Below, one piece after another: positions 8,306 through 16,318 of a stretch of 64,000 nucleotides of DNA. The position numbers and the translations under genes were made by a program. Position 1 is the first letter of the stretch. The number at the start of each line of letters is the position of its first letter. The notes under the pieces were generated by a model. It was given only the letters and a program-made list of their open reading frames with translations. It was not told the DNA's origin and did not search any database. This DNA is from CAVRCA01 sp965218045 (GTDB lineage: Bacteria; Pseudomonadota; Alphaproteobacteria; Acetobacterales; Acetobacteraceae): contig CBDCJX010000019.1 of the NCBI GenBank assembly GCA_965218045.1, positions 1 through 64,000 of the forward strand, in the 5' to 3' direction.

Positions 8306-9525
8306 AGCTTCACGCCCAGGTGGTCGGCGACGGTAAAAATGTCCTTGTCGCCTCGGCCGCACATGTTCATCAGGATGATCTGGTCGGCAGCCAGCTCCGG
8401 CGCCAGCTTCATCACGTGCGCCAGGGCGTGGGCCGGTTCGAGTGCCGGGATGATGCCCTCGGTGCGGGTGCAGAGCTGGAACGCGGCCAGCGCCTCCTCG
8501 TCGGTGGCGGCGACGTATTCGACGCGCCCGGTCTCGTGCAGCCAGGAATGCTCCGGCCCGATGCCGGGATAGTCGAGCCCCGCGCTGATGCTGTGCGCCT
8601 CCTGGATCTGCCCGTCCTCGTCCTGCAGCAGGTAGGTGCGATTGCCGTGCAGCACCCCTGGCCGCCCGCGCGACAGGCTCGCCGCGTGCTCGTGCGTATC
8701 CAGCCCGCGCCCCGCCGCCTCCACCCCGATCAGCCGCACCTGCGCGTCGTCCAGGAACGGGTGGAACAGGCCCATCGCGTTCGACCCGCCGCCGATGCAG
8801 GCGATCGCCACGTCGGGCAGCCGGCCCTCGGCCTGCTGCATCTGCTGGCGGGCTTCGTCGCCGATGACGGATTGGAAGTCCCGTACCATCGCCGGATACG
8901 GATGCGGGCCGGCGACCGTGCCGATGAGGTAATAGGTGTCGCGGACATTGGCGACCCAGTCGCGCATCGCCTCGTTCATCGCGTCCTTCAAGGTGCCGGC
9001 GCCGGAGACGACCGGCTTGACCTCGGCGCCAAGCAGCCGCATCCGAAACACGTTCGGCTTCTGCCGCTCGACGTCGGTGGCGCCCATGTAGACGGTGCAG
9101 GGCAGGCCGAATAACGCGCACATCGTCGCCGTCGCCACCCCGTGCTGGCCGGCGCCGGTCTCCGCGATGATCCGCGTCTTGCCCATGCGGCGGGCCAGCA
9201 GGATCTGGCCCATGCAGTTGTTGGCCTTGTGGCTGCCGGTGTGGTTCAGCTCGTCGCGCTTGAAATACACCTTGGCGCCGCCGAGCTGCCGGGTCAGCCG
9301 CTCGGCCAGCCAGAGCGGCGTCGGCCGGCCGACATAGTTGGTCATGTAGGTGTCGAGCTCGGCCTGGAACGCCGGGTCGGCGCGGGCCTCGTCATAGGCG
9401 CGGCCCACTTCGAGCACGAGCGGCATCAGGGTCTCGGCGACGAAGCGGCCACCGAACTCGCCGAACCGGCCGCGCGCGTCCGGGCCGGTGCGCAGGCTGT
9501 TGGGCGGCGGGGCGGACTGGTTCAC
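8302..9525 (-). CDS. trpB: Tryptophan synthase beta subunit
   Basis: PLP enzyme condensing indole with serine to give tryptophan, working as an alpha2-beta2 complex with TrpA. The GTG start at 9525 follows GGAG at about 8 bases and gives 407 residues. An upstream in-frame ATG would add a glycine- and proline-rich tail that does not look like protein. The Schiff-base lysine is K100 in HTGSHKANN, and the phosphate loop is GGGSNAMG. It is the first gene of its operon. trpF, often found upstream, is absent, and a RidA-family gene lies divergently instead. Confidence 0.97.
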   Translation of the reverse strand: MNQSAPPPNSLRTGPDARGRFGEFGGRFVAETLMPLVLEVGRAYDEARADPAFQAELDTYMTNYVGRPTPLWLAERLTRQLGGAKVYFKRDELNHTGSHKANNCMGQILLARRMGKTRIIAETGAGQHGVATATMCALFGLPCTVYMGATDVERQKPNVFRMRLLGAEVKPVVSGAGTLKDAMNEAMRDWVANVRDTYYLIGTVAGPHPYPAMVRDFQSVIGDEARQQMQQAEGRLPDVAIACIGGGSNAMGLFHPFLDDAQVRLIGVEAAGRGLDTHEHAASLSRGRPGVLHGNRTYLLQDEDGQIQEAHSISAGLDYPGIGPEHSWLHETGRVEYVAATDEEALAAFQLCTRTEGIIPALEPAHALAHVMKLAPELAADQIILMNMCGRGDKDIFTVADHLGVKL

Positions 9526-9653
9526 GATTTCACACTCCGGCGGCGACCATCGCGTTATGCTCACCCGCAAGCCGGCCGTCATAGCGCAGGGTGGGGCCGG
9601 GGTCACCCTCCCCCCGCCGCCGGCCCGCGCCGCGCCCATTGGGGAGGGAAGCC

Positions 9654-10043
9654 ATGTCCGTCATCACCTTCAGCAACCCGTCGACCGTGCACTCGACCGG
9701 CGGCCGCTACGCCCACGCGGCGCTGGTGCAGGGGGCCGCCCGCCGCCTGGTGATCTCCGGACAGGTCGGCATCGCCGCCGACGGCACGGTGGCGGAGAGC
9801 GGCGAGGCGCAAGTCCGGCAGGCGCTGGAGAATCTGCGTGCCGTGCTGGAGGCCAACGGCATGGGTGTCGCGAACGTGGTGAAGTCGACGGTGTTCCTGA
9901 CCGATCGGGGACTGCTCGATGCCTGGCGCGAGGCCCGGGCCGCGATGTTCGGCGACGTCGCCACGGCTTCCACCCTGTTGTTCGTCGCCGGCCTGGCCGA
10001 CTCGCGCTTTCAGATCGAGGTCGAGGCCGAAGCGGTCGACTAG
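9654..10043 (+). CDS. RidA/YjgF-family protein
   Basis: A 129-residue single-domain member of the RidA (YjgF/YER057c/UK114) superfamily. Classical RidA hydrolyses reactive enamines and imines made by PLP enzymes, while other subfamilies have unknown substrates. The start at 9654 follows GGGGAGGGA; the earlier in-frame ATG is preceded by low-complexity sequence. The core strands and the NVVKSTVFLTD segment are typical. The arginine of classical RidA (in PRGALVEIE) aligns only approximately with the SRFQIEVE segment, so the exact subgroup is uncertain. It is divergent from trpB, a PLP enzyme, which may be coincidence. Its stop overlaps the hemY stop on the other strand. Confidence 0.88.
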   Translation: MSVITFSNPSTVHSTGGRYAHAALVQGAARRLVISGQVGIAADGTVAESGEAQVRQALENLRAVLEANGMGVANVVKSTVFLTDRGLLDAWREARAAMFGDVATASTLLFVAGLADSRFQIEVEAEAVD

Positions 10044-11347
10044 ATGGTCGAGACGTCGCGCCGCGCCGGCGGCAGACGCGCGGCGCTAGAGGAGTTCCAC
10101 GAGGTAGCGGAGCCCCAGACGACCTGGCCGGGGGTGCCACAGGATGGACACGCCGCTTGCCAGCGCTGCAACTGGGTGCCGCACGCGGTGCAACGCCATG
10201 CCGGGTCGGAATCGGCACTGGCCGCGCGACGCAGCGCATCGCGATGTTCGACCCGCGCCTCCTCGCTGTCGCCCGCTGCCTCGGCGATATCGGCCCGCAG
10301 GTTCCACACCCGCCGCTGGTTGAGCCCTTTCTCGAGCGCGTGGTCGGCGTGTCGCCGCGCCTCGCCGGGCAGGTTGGCGTCAAGCGACGCTCGGGCGAGC
10401 AGGAGGTGGGTTTCGGGGTGATCGGGGTTCTCCTGCGCCAGCCGCTCGGCCTCGCGCAACCGATCGGTGGGGTCGGAGAGGCGCTTCAGCGCCTGCTCGG
10501 CCAGATCGGGATGCGGCGAATGGGCCCAGGTGCGGCGCAGCACTTCGACTGCGCGGTCGGGTCGGCCCATTTCCTGCAGACGTCGCGCATAGGCGAGGGA
10601 GGCGGGAACCAGATCGGGGTCCTCCTCCCAGGCTCGCTTGGCAAAGCTCAGCGCCTGGTTGGGGTCGGTCTCGGCCTCGGCGGCGGCGGTCGCCAGCGCG
10701 GCTTTCGGGTCATCCGCGTCGGCCAGCGCCAGCGCTTCGGACCACGCGCCGGTGCGCATCGCCAGCACCTGCCGCTCGGAGCGTAGCCACGCCGCACCGG
10801 GATGCGCCTGCTCCGCCCGTCGCGCCAAGGCGGCCGCCTCGGTCCAGTCCTCCCGCGCGATCGCCTGGCGCAGCAAGCCGCGCACGCCGAGGAATGCCGC
10901 GTCGTCGCGCGCCGCCAACACCCGGAACGCGGCCTCCGCCTCGCCCTCCTGCCCGGCGAGCCGGCCAGCCTCGGCGGTCAGCAACAAGGTCTGCGGCGTG
11001 TCGCCGAGCAGCCGACGCGCCCGGGCCGCCTCGCGACGGGCGCCGCTCGTCTCGCCGGCCCCGAGGGCCACAAGGGTGCGGGTGACCGCCGCGTCGCCTT
11101 GCTGTCGCCGCCGCTCACGGCGGGCCCGACCGATGCGGCGCGGTGCCGCGACCAGCAAACTGATCAGGCGAAACAGCAAGTACAGCACGATGAACAGCAA
11201 CAGCAGCCCGAGGGCCACGACCGGTGCCGCGGCGTCGAAGCTGTAGTCGCCGATCTCCGCGCTCACCGTCCCGGGCAGGCCGGCCAGGAACCAGGCAATC
11301 GCGACGACGAGCACCGCCACGATCAGGCCGAGGATGACCCGCAGCAT
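10040..11347 (-). CDS. hemY: HemY-like inner-membrane TPR protein
   Basis: Two N-terminal membrane helices (about residues 1-25 and 40-65) are followed by a basic stretch and a long run of TPR-like helices. This matches the HemY_N/LapB-like family linked to haem biosynthesis loci; its biochemical role is still unclear. The C-terminus carries two CxxC pairs (C386, C389, C400, C403) that form a rubredoxin- or zinc-ribbon-like knuckle, as in LapB-type proteins. The 435-residue length is normal. Its start shares one base with the stop of the mitofilin-like gene (TGATG), so hemD, mitofilin-like and hemY form one coupled unit. Confidence 0.9.
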   Translation of the reverse strand: MLRVILGLIVAVLVVAIAWFLAGLPGTVSAEIGDYSFDAAAPVVALGLLLLFIVLYLLFRLISLLVAAPRRIGRARRERRRQQGDAAVTRTLVALGAGETSGARREAARARRLLGDTPQTLLLTAEAGRLAGQEGEAEAAFRVLAARDDAAFLGVRGLLRQAIAREDWTEAAALARRAEQAHPGAAWLRSERQVLAMRTGAWSEALALADADDPKAALATAAAEAETDPNQALSFAKRAWEEDPDLVPASLAYARRLQEMGRPDRAVEVLRRTWAHSPHPDLAEQALKRLSDPTDRLREAERLAQENPDHPETHLLLARASLDANLPGEARRHADHALEKGLNQRRVWNLRADIAEAAGDSEEARVEHRDALRRAASADSDPAWRCTACGTQLQRWQAACPSCGTPGQVVWGSATSWNSSSAARLPPARRDVSTI

Positions 11348-12645
11348 CAGGGGTGGGCAGCCAGGGAAGCCAACGCCGCGCGCGCCTCAAGCAGGGACTT
11401 GGCTTTCGATTGCCACTCCGCCATCGCCGGCGCGACCGGTTTGGGGAGCGTGTCGAGCACCGAGACGGCGCCGGCCAGATCGCCCGCGACCAGCGCCTGC
11501 CGCGCCCGCGCGACCACCCCGGCGGCGGGGTCGCCCACCAGCACGCGATCGCCTTCGCGCAGGGTCACGAGCTCCTGCGCCCGCAGCCACATCCGATCGA
11601 TGAACGGCTTTCCCTGGGTGGGGGGGCGGCTGGCCTCGTTCGCGGCACGAGCGGCTTGCGGAAATTCGAGGCGGAGCTCGGCCTCGGTCGGCGGGGCGGT
11701 CTTCGCGAAGCGGTCCAAGGCCGGCGGAGCGTCGGGCACGTCACCGATCGGCTGGCCGCGTTCCAGTGCCGACTCGGCCGCCTGAATGCGCCCGATGCGC
11801 ACCGCCTTTTCCGCCAGCGCGGGAACTTGCCCCAGCTTTTGTTCGATCGCGCCGAGACGTTTGCCTTCCGCCGCGATCTTGCCCTGCAGGTCTGACAGCG
11901 TCGCCTTATCTGTCGTGTTGTCATGCGCCACGTCGGTGACCTGGGCGCTCAGCGTGTCCAGCTTGTTGCCGAGGTTGGTCTCCAGCCCCTGCTGGCGATT
12001 CGCGAGCTGGTCCTCGCGACCCGCCAACGCGTCGATGCGGGTCTGGAACGCCGCCAGATTGGCGCGGGTCGCGAACTCGTTGAGGTCGTCCTTGGTCGCG
12101 TATTTGCCGAGTTTCTCCTTGGTGGCGAACTTCGCGAGATCATCCTTGACGGCAAACTTCGCCAGCTCGTCTTTGGCGGCCAATCCCTTCAGGTCATCCC
12201 TGGTGGCGACATTCGCCGGAACCTGGGGGCGCTGCTCCAGCTTGGTCAGGCGGTCCTCGATCGGGCCGAGATCGGCTTTGGACGGCGGCGGGCGGTTCTC
12301 AATGGCGGCGATGCGGTTCTCCAGCGGCTTCAGGTCGGGCTGGGTGACGACCGGACGCTGCTCGGCACGCGCGACGCGCTGGGTCAGCGCCTCCACTTGC
12401 TGCTGTGATGCGGCGAACGTCGCTGGGTCGACCGAGGGTTCGGATGCCACCTGGCGCTGATTGACGAACAGCCAGACGATGGCCGCCGCCAGGATGACGA
12501 AGCCGGCGAGGGTCAGCAGCAAGACTGGGTTCAACCGGCGTTCCGGCTGGACGATCGGCGGCTTGCCGGACTGCGGCGCTCCTGCGGCAGGCCGGTTCTG
12601 GGGTGGCCGCTCCTTGGTCGGCGGCAGGGTGGGTCTATCACTCAT
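11347..12645 (-). CDS. Mitofilin-like inner-membrane coiled-coil protein
   Basis: A 432-residue protein with a proline-rich cytoplasmic N-terminus, one membrane helix (residues about 39-62), a long periplasmic coiled coil (75-290) and a compact helical C-terminal domain. This is the layout of the alphaproteobacterial mitofilin/Mic60-related family found between hemD and hemY, implicated in inner-membrane shape and contact with the envelope. Residues 149-205 hold about six 9-residue repeats of the type LAKFAxKDD. The ATG overlaps the hemD stop (ATGA) and its own stop overlaps the hemY start by one base. Confidence 0.88.
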   Translation of the reverse strand: MSDRPTLPPTKERPPQNRPAAGAPQSGKPPIVQPERRLNPVLLLTLAGFVILAAAIVWLFVNQRQVASEPSVDPATFAASQQQVEALTQRVARAEQRPVVTQPDLKPLENRIAAIENRPPPSKADLGPIEDRLTKLEQRPQVPANVATRDDLKGLAAKDELAKFAVKDDLAKFATKEKLGKYATKDDLNEFATRANLAAFQTRIDALAGREDQLANRQQGLETNLGNKLDTLSAQVTDVAHDNTTDKATLSDLQGKIAAEGKRLGAIEQKLGQVPALAEKAVRIGRIQAAESALERGQPIGDVPDAPPALDRFAKTAPPTEAELRLEFPQAARAANEASRPPTQGKPFIDRMWLRAQELVTLREGDRVLVGDPAAGVVARARQALVAGDLAGAVSVLDTLPKPVAPAMAEWQSKAKSLLEARAALASLAAHP

Positions 12646-13352
12646 CGTAGCAGCGCGAGAATCTCGTCCTGGGTGGGTCGTGCGGCGACTCGAATGCTTC
12701 GCCACGGCAGCCCCTCTAATGCCACGGCGGCGGCCCGGCCGATAGCCAGCGCATCCACCGCCGTGACTTGCGGGTGACACTTGGCGGCACTGGCGAGGTG
12801 GCTGAACACCCGCGCGGTCTCCGCCGAGAAGAACAGCGCCGCCCGGAGCGTGTCGGCCTCGAGCACCTCTCGGGCCGACGCCGGCAGCGCAGCGACCGGC
12901 CTGGCTGCATACACCTCGCGGCGGATCACGGCAAAGCCCCGCGCGCGCAGTGTTTCGGCCAGCTCCTCGCCCTGGCCCGCGCCGGAGGCGAGCAGCAACG
13001 GCCCGGCCGTCGGCGACAGCAGCCGCGTCGCCGTTTCCGCCAGCGCCGACGCGTCGCCATTGGCGCTGCACACGCGGGCAAACCCAACCGCCCGAGCGCG
13101 CTGTGCCGTCGCGTCGCCCACGGTGAGCAGTCGCACCCCGCGCCAAGCCGGCGGGATCGCCTCGACCGCATTGCCGCTGGTGGCGAGGACGGCGCCGAGC
13201 CCGGCGGGTTCCGGCAGCTTGGCCGCGATCGGCTCGACCGCGAGCATCGGCGCCAGCACCGGTTGCAGGCCCAACGCCGCGATCCGCGCCGCCGTGGCGG
13301 AAAGGCCAGGCTCGGGCCGCGTGATCAGCACCGCCTGTCGTTCGCCAGACAC
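12642..13352 (-). CDS. hemD: Uroporphyrinogen-III synthase
   Basis: Closes hydroxymethylbilane with inversion of ring D to give uroporphyrinogen III for haem and related tetrapyrroles. The family is poorly conserved. The assignment rests on length (236 residues), the opening VLITRPEPG, two alternating alpha/beta lobes with a FFSAETARVF segment, and the gene order hemD, mitofilin-like, hemY opposite tsaD. The hemC gene that commonly precedes hemD is not here: only 85 bases separate hemD from tsaD. Confidence 0.9.
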   Translation of the reverse strand: MSGERQAVLITRPEPGLSATAARIAALGLQPVLAPMLAVEPIAAKLPEPAGLGAVLATSGNAVEAIPPAWRGVRLLTVGDATAQRARAVGFARVCSANGDASALAETATRLLSPTAGPLLLASGAGQGEELAETLRARGFAVIRREVYAARPVAALPASAREVLEADTLRAALFFSAETARVFSHLASAAKCHPQVTAVDALAIGRAAAVALEGLPWRSIRVAARPTQDEILALLR

Positions 13353-13437
13353 GTCAAGCGCCTTGGAATGATGACGGGGCGGAGCTCATATGCGCCTCCT
13401 ATTCTCCCGAGGCTGTTTGGGGAAGGCGAAACCACCG

Positions 13438-14499
13438 ATGCGGAGCGGCCCGATCCTCGGCCTTGAAAGCTCCTGCGACGAGACCGCGGCGGCGGTGCTC
13501 GACCAGGAGGGGCAGGTGCTGGCCGAGGCGGTGCTCGGTCAGGCCGACGAGCACGCGGCGTTCGGCGGCGTGGTGCCGGAGATCGCCGCGCGCGCCCATC
13601 TCGCGCACATGCCGGGGCTGATCCGCCGTGTGCTGCAGCAGGCCGGGATCGGCAGCGCTGACCTCGCGGCGGTCGCCGCCAGCGGCGGACCGGGGCTGAT
13701 CGGTGGGCTGATCGTCGGCTCCGGCATCGCCAAGGGGATCGCGATCGCCCAGAACATTTCCTATATCGCGGTCAATCACCTCGAGGCACATGCGCTGACC
13801 CCGCGCCTGCCCGGCCTAATCGCCGGTGGCGCGCCGTTTCCCTATTTGCTGCTGCTGGTTTCGGGTGGGCATTGCCAGTGCGTCGCGGTGGAGGGCGTGG
13901 GGCGGCATCGCCGGCTGGGCGGCACGGTCGATGACGCGGCGGGCGAGGCGTTCGACAAGGTCGCCAAGCTGCTCGGGCTGCCGTGGCCGGGCGGGCCGTC
14001 GCTGGAGCGGCTGGCCCGGGACGGTGACCCGACCCGGCACGGTTTCCCCCGCCCGATGCTCGGCCGGGCCGGCTGCGATTTCAGCTTTTCCGGACTGAAG
14101 ACGGCGGTGGCGCAGGAGGTCGCGCGCCAGCCGGAGGGCGCCCTGCCGGCCCGCACCGCCGCCGATATCGCCGCCTCGTTCCAGCAGGCCGTCGCCGAGG
14201 TGCTGGCGGATCGCGCCGCCAACGCGATGGCGCTAATCCGAGCGGGCGCACCGACGGCCGATCTGCTGGTGATCGCCGGCGGGGTTGCCGCCAATGCGAC
14301 GATCCGCGCCACTCTCGACCGCACCGCGCGGGCGGCGGGATTCCGCCTCGTCGCCCCGCCGCCTCGGCTGTGCACCGACAACGCGGTGATGGTGGCTTGG
14401 GCGGGGCTGGAGCGGTTGCGTCTCGGACTGGTCGATCCGCTCGACTTCGCGCCGCGCCCGCGCTGGCCGCTCGATGCGCCGGGCATGGCGGGCCCGTGA
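13438..14499 (+). CDS. tsaD: tRNA threonylcarbamoyladenosine transferase TsaD
   Basis: Transfers the threonylcarbamoyl group to A37 of ANN-decoding tRNAs, together with TsaB (also in this window), TsaE and TsaC. It has an ASKHA fold with an opening ILGLESSCDETAAAV and the metal-binding HLEAH motif (H114 and H118). The start at 13438 gives the usual N-terminus. An in-frame ATG at 13390, with a GGAG site, would add 16 unconserved residues and cannot be excluded. It is 353 residues long and its stop overlaps the rlmJ start (GTGA). It is divergent from hemD. Confidence 0.95.
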   Translation: MRSGPILGLESSCDETAAAVLDQEGQVLAEAVLGQADEHAAFGGVVPEIAARAHLAHMPGLIRRVLQQAGIGSADLAAVAASGGPGLIGGLIVGSGIAKGIAIAQNISYIAVNHLEAHALTPRLPGLIAGGAPFPYLLLLVSGGHCQCVAVEGVGRHRRLGGTVDDAAGEAFDKVAKLLGLPWPGGPSLERLARDGDPTRHGFPRPMLGRAGCDFSFSGLKTAVAQEVARQPEGALPARTAADIAASFQQAVAEVLADRAANAMALIRAGAPTADLLVIAGGVAANATIRATLDRTARAAGFRLVAPPPRLCTDNAVMVAWAGLERLRLGLVDPLDFAPRPRWPLDAPGMAGP

Positions 14500-15335
14500 A
14501 CTACCGCCACGCCTTTCACGCCGGCAATTTCGCCGATTGCGTCAAGCACGCGATGCTGGTCTGGCTGCTGCGCGCGATGAAACGCAAGGATTCGCCGCTG
14601 TTCGTGCTGGATACCCATGCCGGGGCCGGACGCTACGACCTCGCGGACAAGTCGGCGGCGGCGCGCACCGGCGAGTGGCGCCTGGGGATTGCGCGGCTGC
14701 TCGAAGCCCCGCCTGCCCCGCTCACGGACTACGTCGAGCTGGTTCGCGCTTGCGGGCTCTATCCCGGCTCGCCGGCGCTGATCCGTGCCGTGTTGCGGCC
14801 ACGGGACCGGCTCGCCTGCTGCGAGCTGCACCCGGAGGAGGCCAGCGCGCTGCGTCACCATTTTGGCCGCGATCGGCAGGTCGGCGTGCATCAACGCGAC
14901 GGCTGGGAGGCGCTGACCGCGCTGCTGCCGCCGCCCGAGCGGCGCGCCCTGGTGCTGATCGACCCGCCGTACGAGGCACGCGACGAGCTTGCCACCTTGG
15001 CCGCCCGGTTGCGGCTGGCGCATGGCCGGTTCGGGAGCGGCGTCTACGTCGCCTGGTACCCGATCAAGCACCGGGCACCGCTGCGCTCGTTCCATGCCGC
15101 CCTGCGCGACAGCGGGATCGCCGATGTGGTGGTCGCCGAGCTGGTCCTGCGCGAGCCGGTCGATCCGGCCCGGCTGAACGGATGCGGGCTGCTGGTGGTC
15201 AACCCGCCTTGGCGCTTCGAGGCGGAGGCCGAGCCGATCCTCGCCGCGCTGCTGGACCGGCTCGGCGACCGCGAGCCGGGCGAGCGCTACGCCGTGTGGC
15301 GCCTGGTCGACGAGAGGCAAACCGGTGGCGAGTAG
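14496..15335 (+). CDS. rlmJ: 23S rRNA (adenine2030-N6)-methyltransferase
   Basis: SAM-dependent methyltransferase modifying A2030 of 23S rRNA. The GTG start overlaps the tsaD stop and gives MNYRHAFHAGNFADCVKH, the characteristic RlmJ N-terminus. The catalytic DPPY motif occurs near residue 156 in VLIDPPYE, and the SAM site includes LDTHAGAGRYDL. The 279-residue length is typical. It overlaps the start of gpsA by 11 bases, within a tsaD-rlmJ-gpsA run. Confidence 0.94.
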   Translation: MNYRHAFHAGNFADCVKHAMLVWLLRAMKRKDSPLFVLDTHAGAGRYDLADKSAAARTGEWRLGIARLLEAPPAPLTDYVELVRACGLYPGSPALIRAVLRPRDRLACCELHPEEASALRHHFGRDRQVGVHQRDGWEALTALLPPPERRALVLIDPPYEARDELATLAARLRLAHGRFGSGVYVAWYPIKHRAPLRSFHAALRDSGIADVVVAELVLREPVDPARLNGCGLLVVNPPWRFEAEAEPILAALLDRLGDREPGERYAVWRLVDERQTGGE

Positions 15336-16287
15336 CATCGCCGTGGTCGGCGCCGGCGCTTGGGGCACCGCGCTGGCGTTGCAAGCCGATCGCGCGGGAA
15401 GCGCCGTTACCCTGGTGGCACGCGCCGCCGGAGCCGAGCAGATCGCCCGCTCGCGCCAGACCACGCGGCTGCCAGGCGCGTCGCTGCCGGAGTCGATCGC
15501 GGTCGGCGGCGCCATTCCGCCGGATATGGATGCCATCCTGCTCGTGCCACCGCTGCAACATCTGCGCGAAGTGGCCGCCCTCGTGCCGCCGGGCGACGCG
15601 CCACTCATCGTCGGCGCCAAGGGCATCGAGGCGGGCAGCTTGCGCATGCCGCTGGAGATCATCGCCGAGGCGCATCCCGGCCGGTCGGCCGCCTTCCTCA
15701 CCGGCCCGAATTTCGCGCACGAGGTGGCGAGCGGGCTGCCGGCCGCCGCCGTGCTCGCCGCGTCGGACCAGGCGCTGCGGGCGCGGCTCATCCCGCTGCT
15801 CGCCACCGCCGCGTTCCGCATCTACGGCAACGACGATGCGATCGGCGCGCAGGTGGGGGCGGCGGCGAAAAACGTGATCGCCATCGCGGCGGGCGCGGTG
15901 ACCGGGGCGGGCCTCGGCGAGAATGCCCGCGCCGGGCTGATCACAAGGGGCCTCGCGGAGTTGCGCCGCGCCGCCGAGGCGCTGGGCGGGCGGGCGGACA
16001 CGGTGATGGGCCTTTCCGGGCTCGGCGACCTGCTGCTGACCTGCACCGGCGCGTCCAGCCGCAACTACAGCCTCGGTTTCGCCCTCGGACGCGGCGAGTC
16101 GCTGGCCGCGATCCTGGCCCAGCGTTGCGCCGTCACCGAGGGAGTGGCGACCGCCCCCGCCCTGGTCGCGCGCGCCGCCTCGGCCGAGATGCCGGTTTGC
16201 CGCGCGGTCGCAGCTTTGGTCGAGGGGCGCACCACGCTTGCTCAAGCGATCGCCGACCTGCTGGCGCGACCACGGCGCGATGAGTGA
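15325..16287 (+). CDS. gpsA: Glycerol-3-phosphate dehydrogenase, NAD(P)-dependent
   Basis: Reduces dihydroxyacetone phosphate to sn-glycerol-3-phosphate, the backbone for phospholipids. It has an N-terminal Rossmann motif VVGAGAWGTALA, the GPNFAHEVA segment, the catalytic lysine in GAAAKNVIAI, and the C-terminal GLSGLGDLLLTCTG region. It is 320 residues from a GTG start that overlaps rlmJ by 11 bases. The upstream order with tsaD is conserved in alphaproteobacteria. Confidence 0.96.
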   Translation: MASSIAVVGAGAWGTALALQADRAGSAVTLVARAAGAEQIARSRQTTRLPGASLPESIAVGGAIPPDMDAILLVPPLQHLREVAALVPPGDAPLIVGAKGIEAGSLRMPLEIIAEAHPGRSAAFLTGPNFAHEVASGLPAAAVLAASDQALRARLIPLLATAAFRIYGNDDAIGAQVGAAAKNVIAIAAGAVTGAGLGENARAGLITRGLAELRRAAEALGGRADTVMGLSGLGDLLLTCTGASSRNYSLGFALGRGESLAAILAQRCAVTEGVATAPALVARAASAEMPVCRAVAALVEGRTTLAQAIADLLARPRRDE

Positions 16288-16318
16288 CGCCGCCCGCGAC
16301 TCCGTCTAGAGGAGCCCG

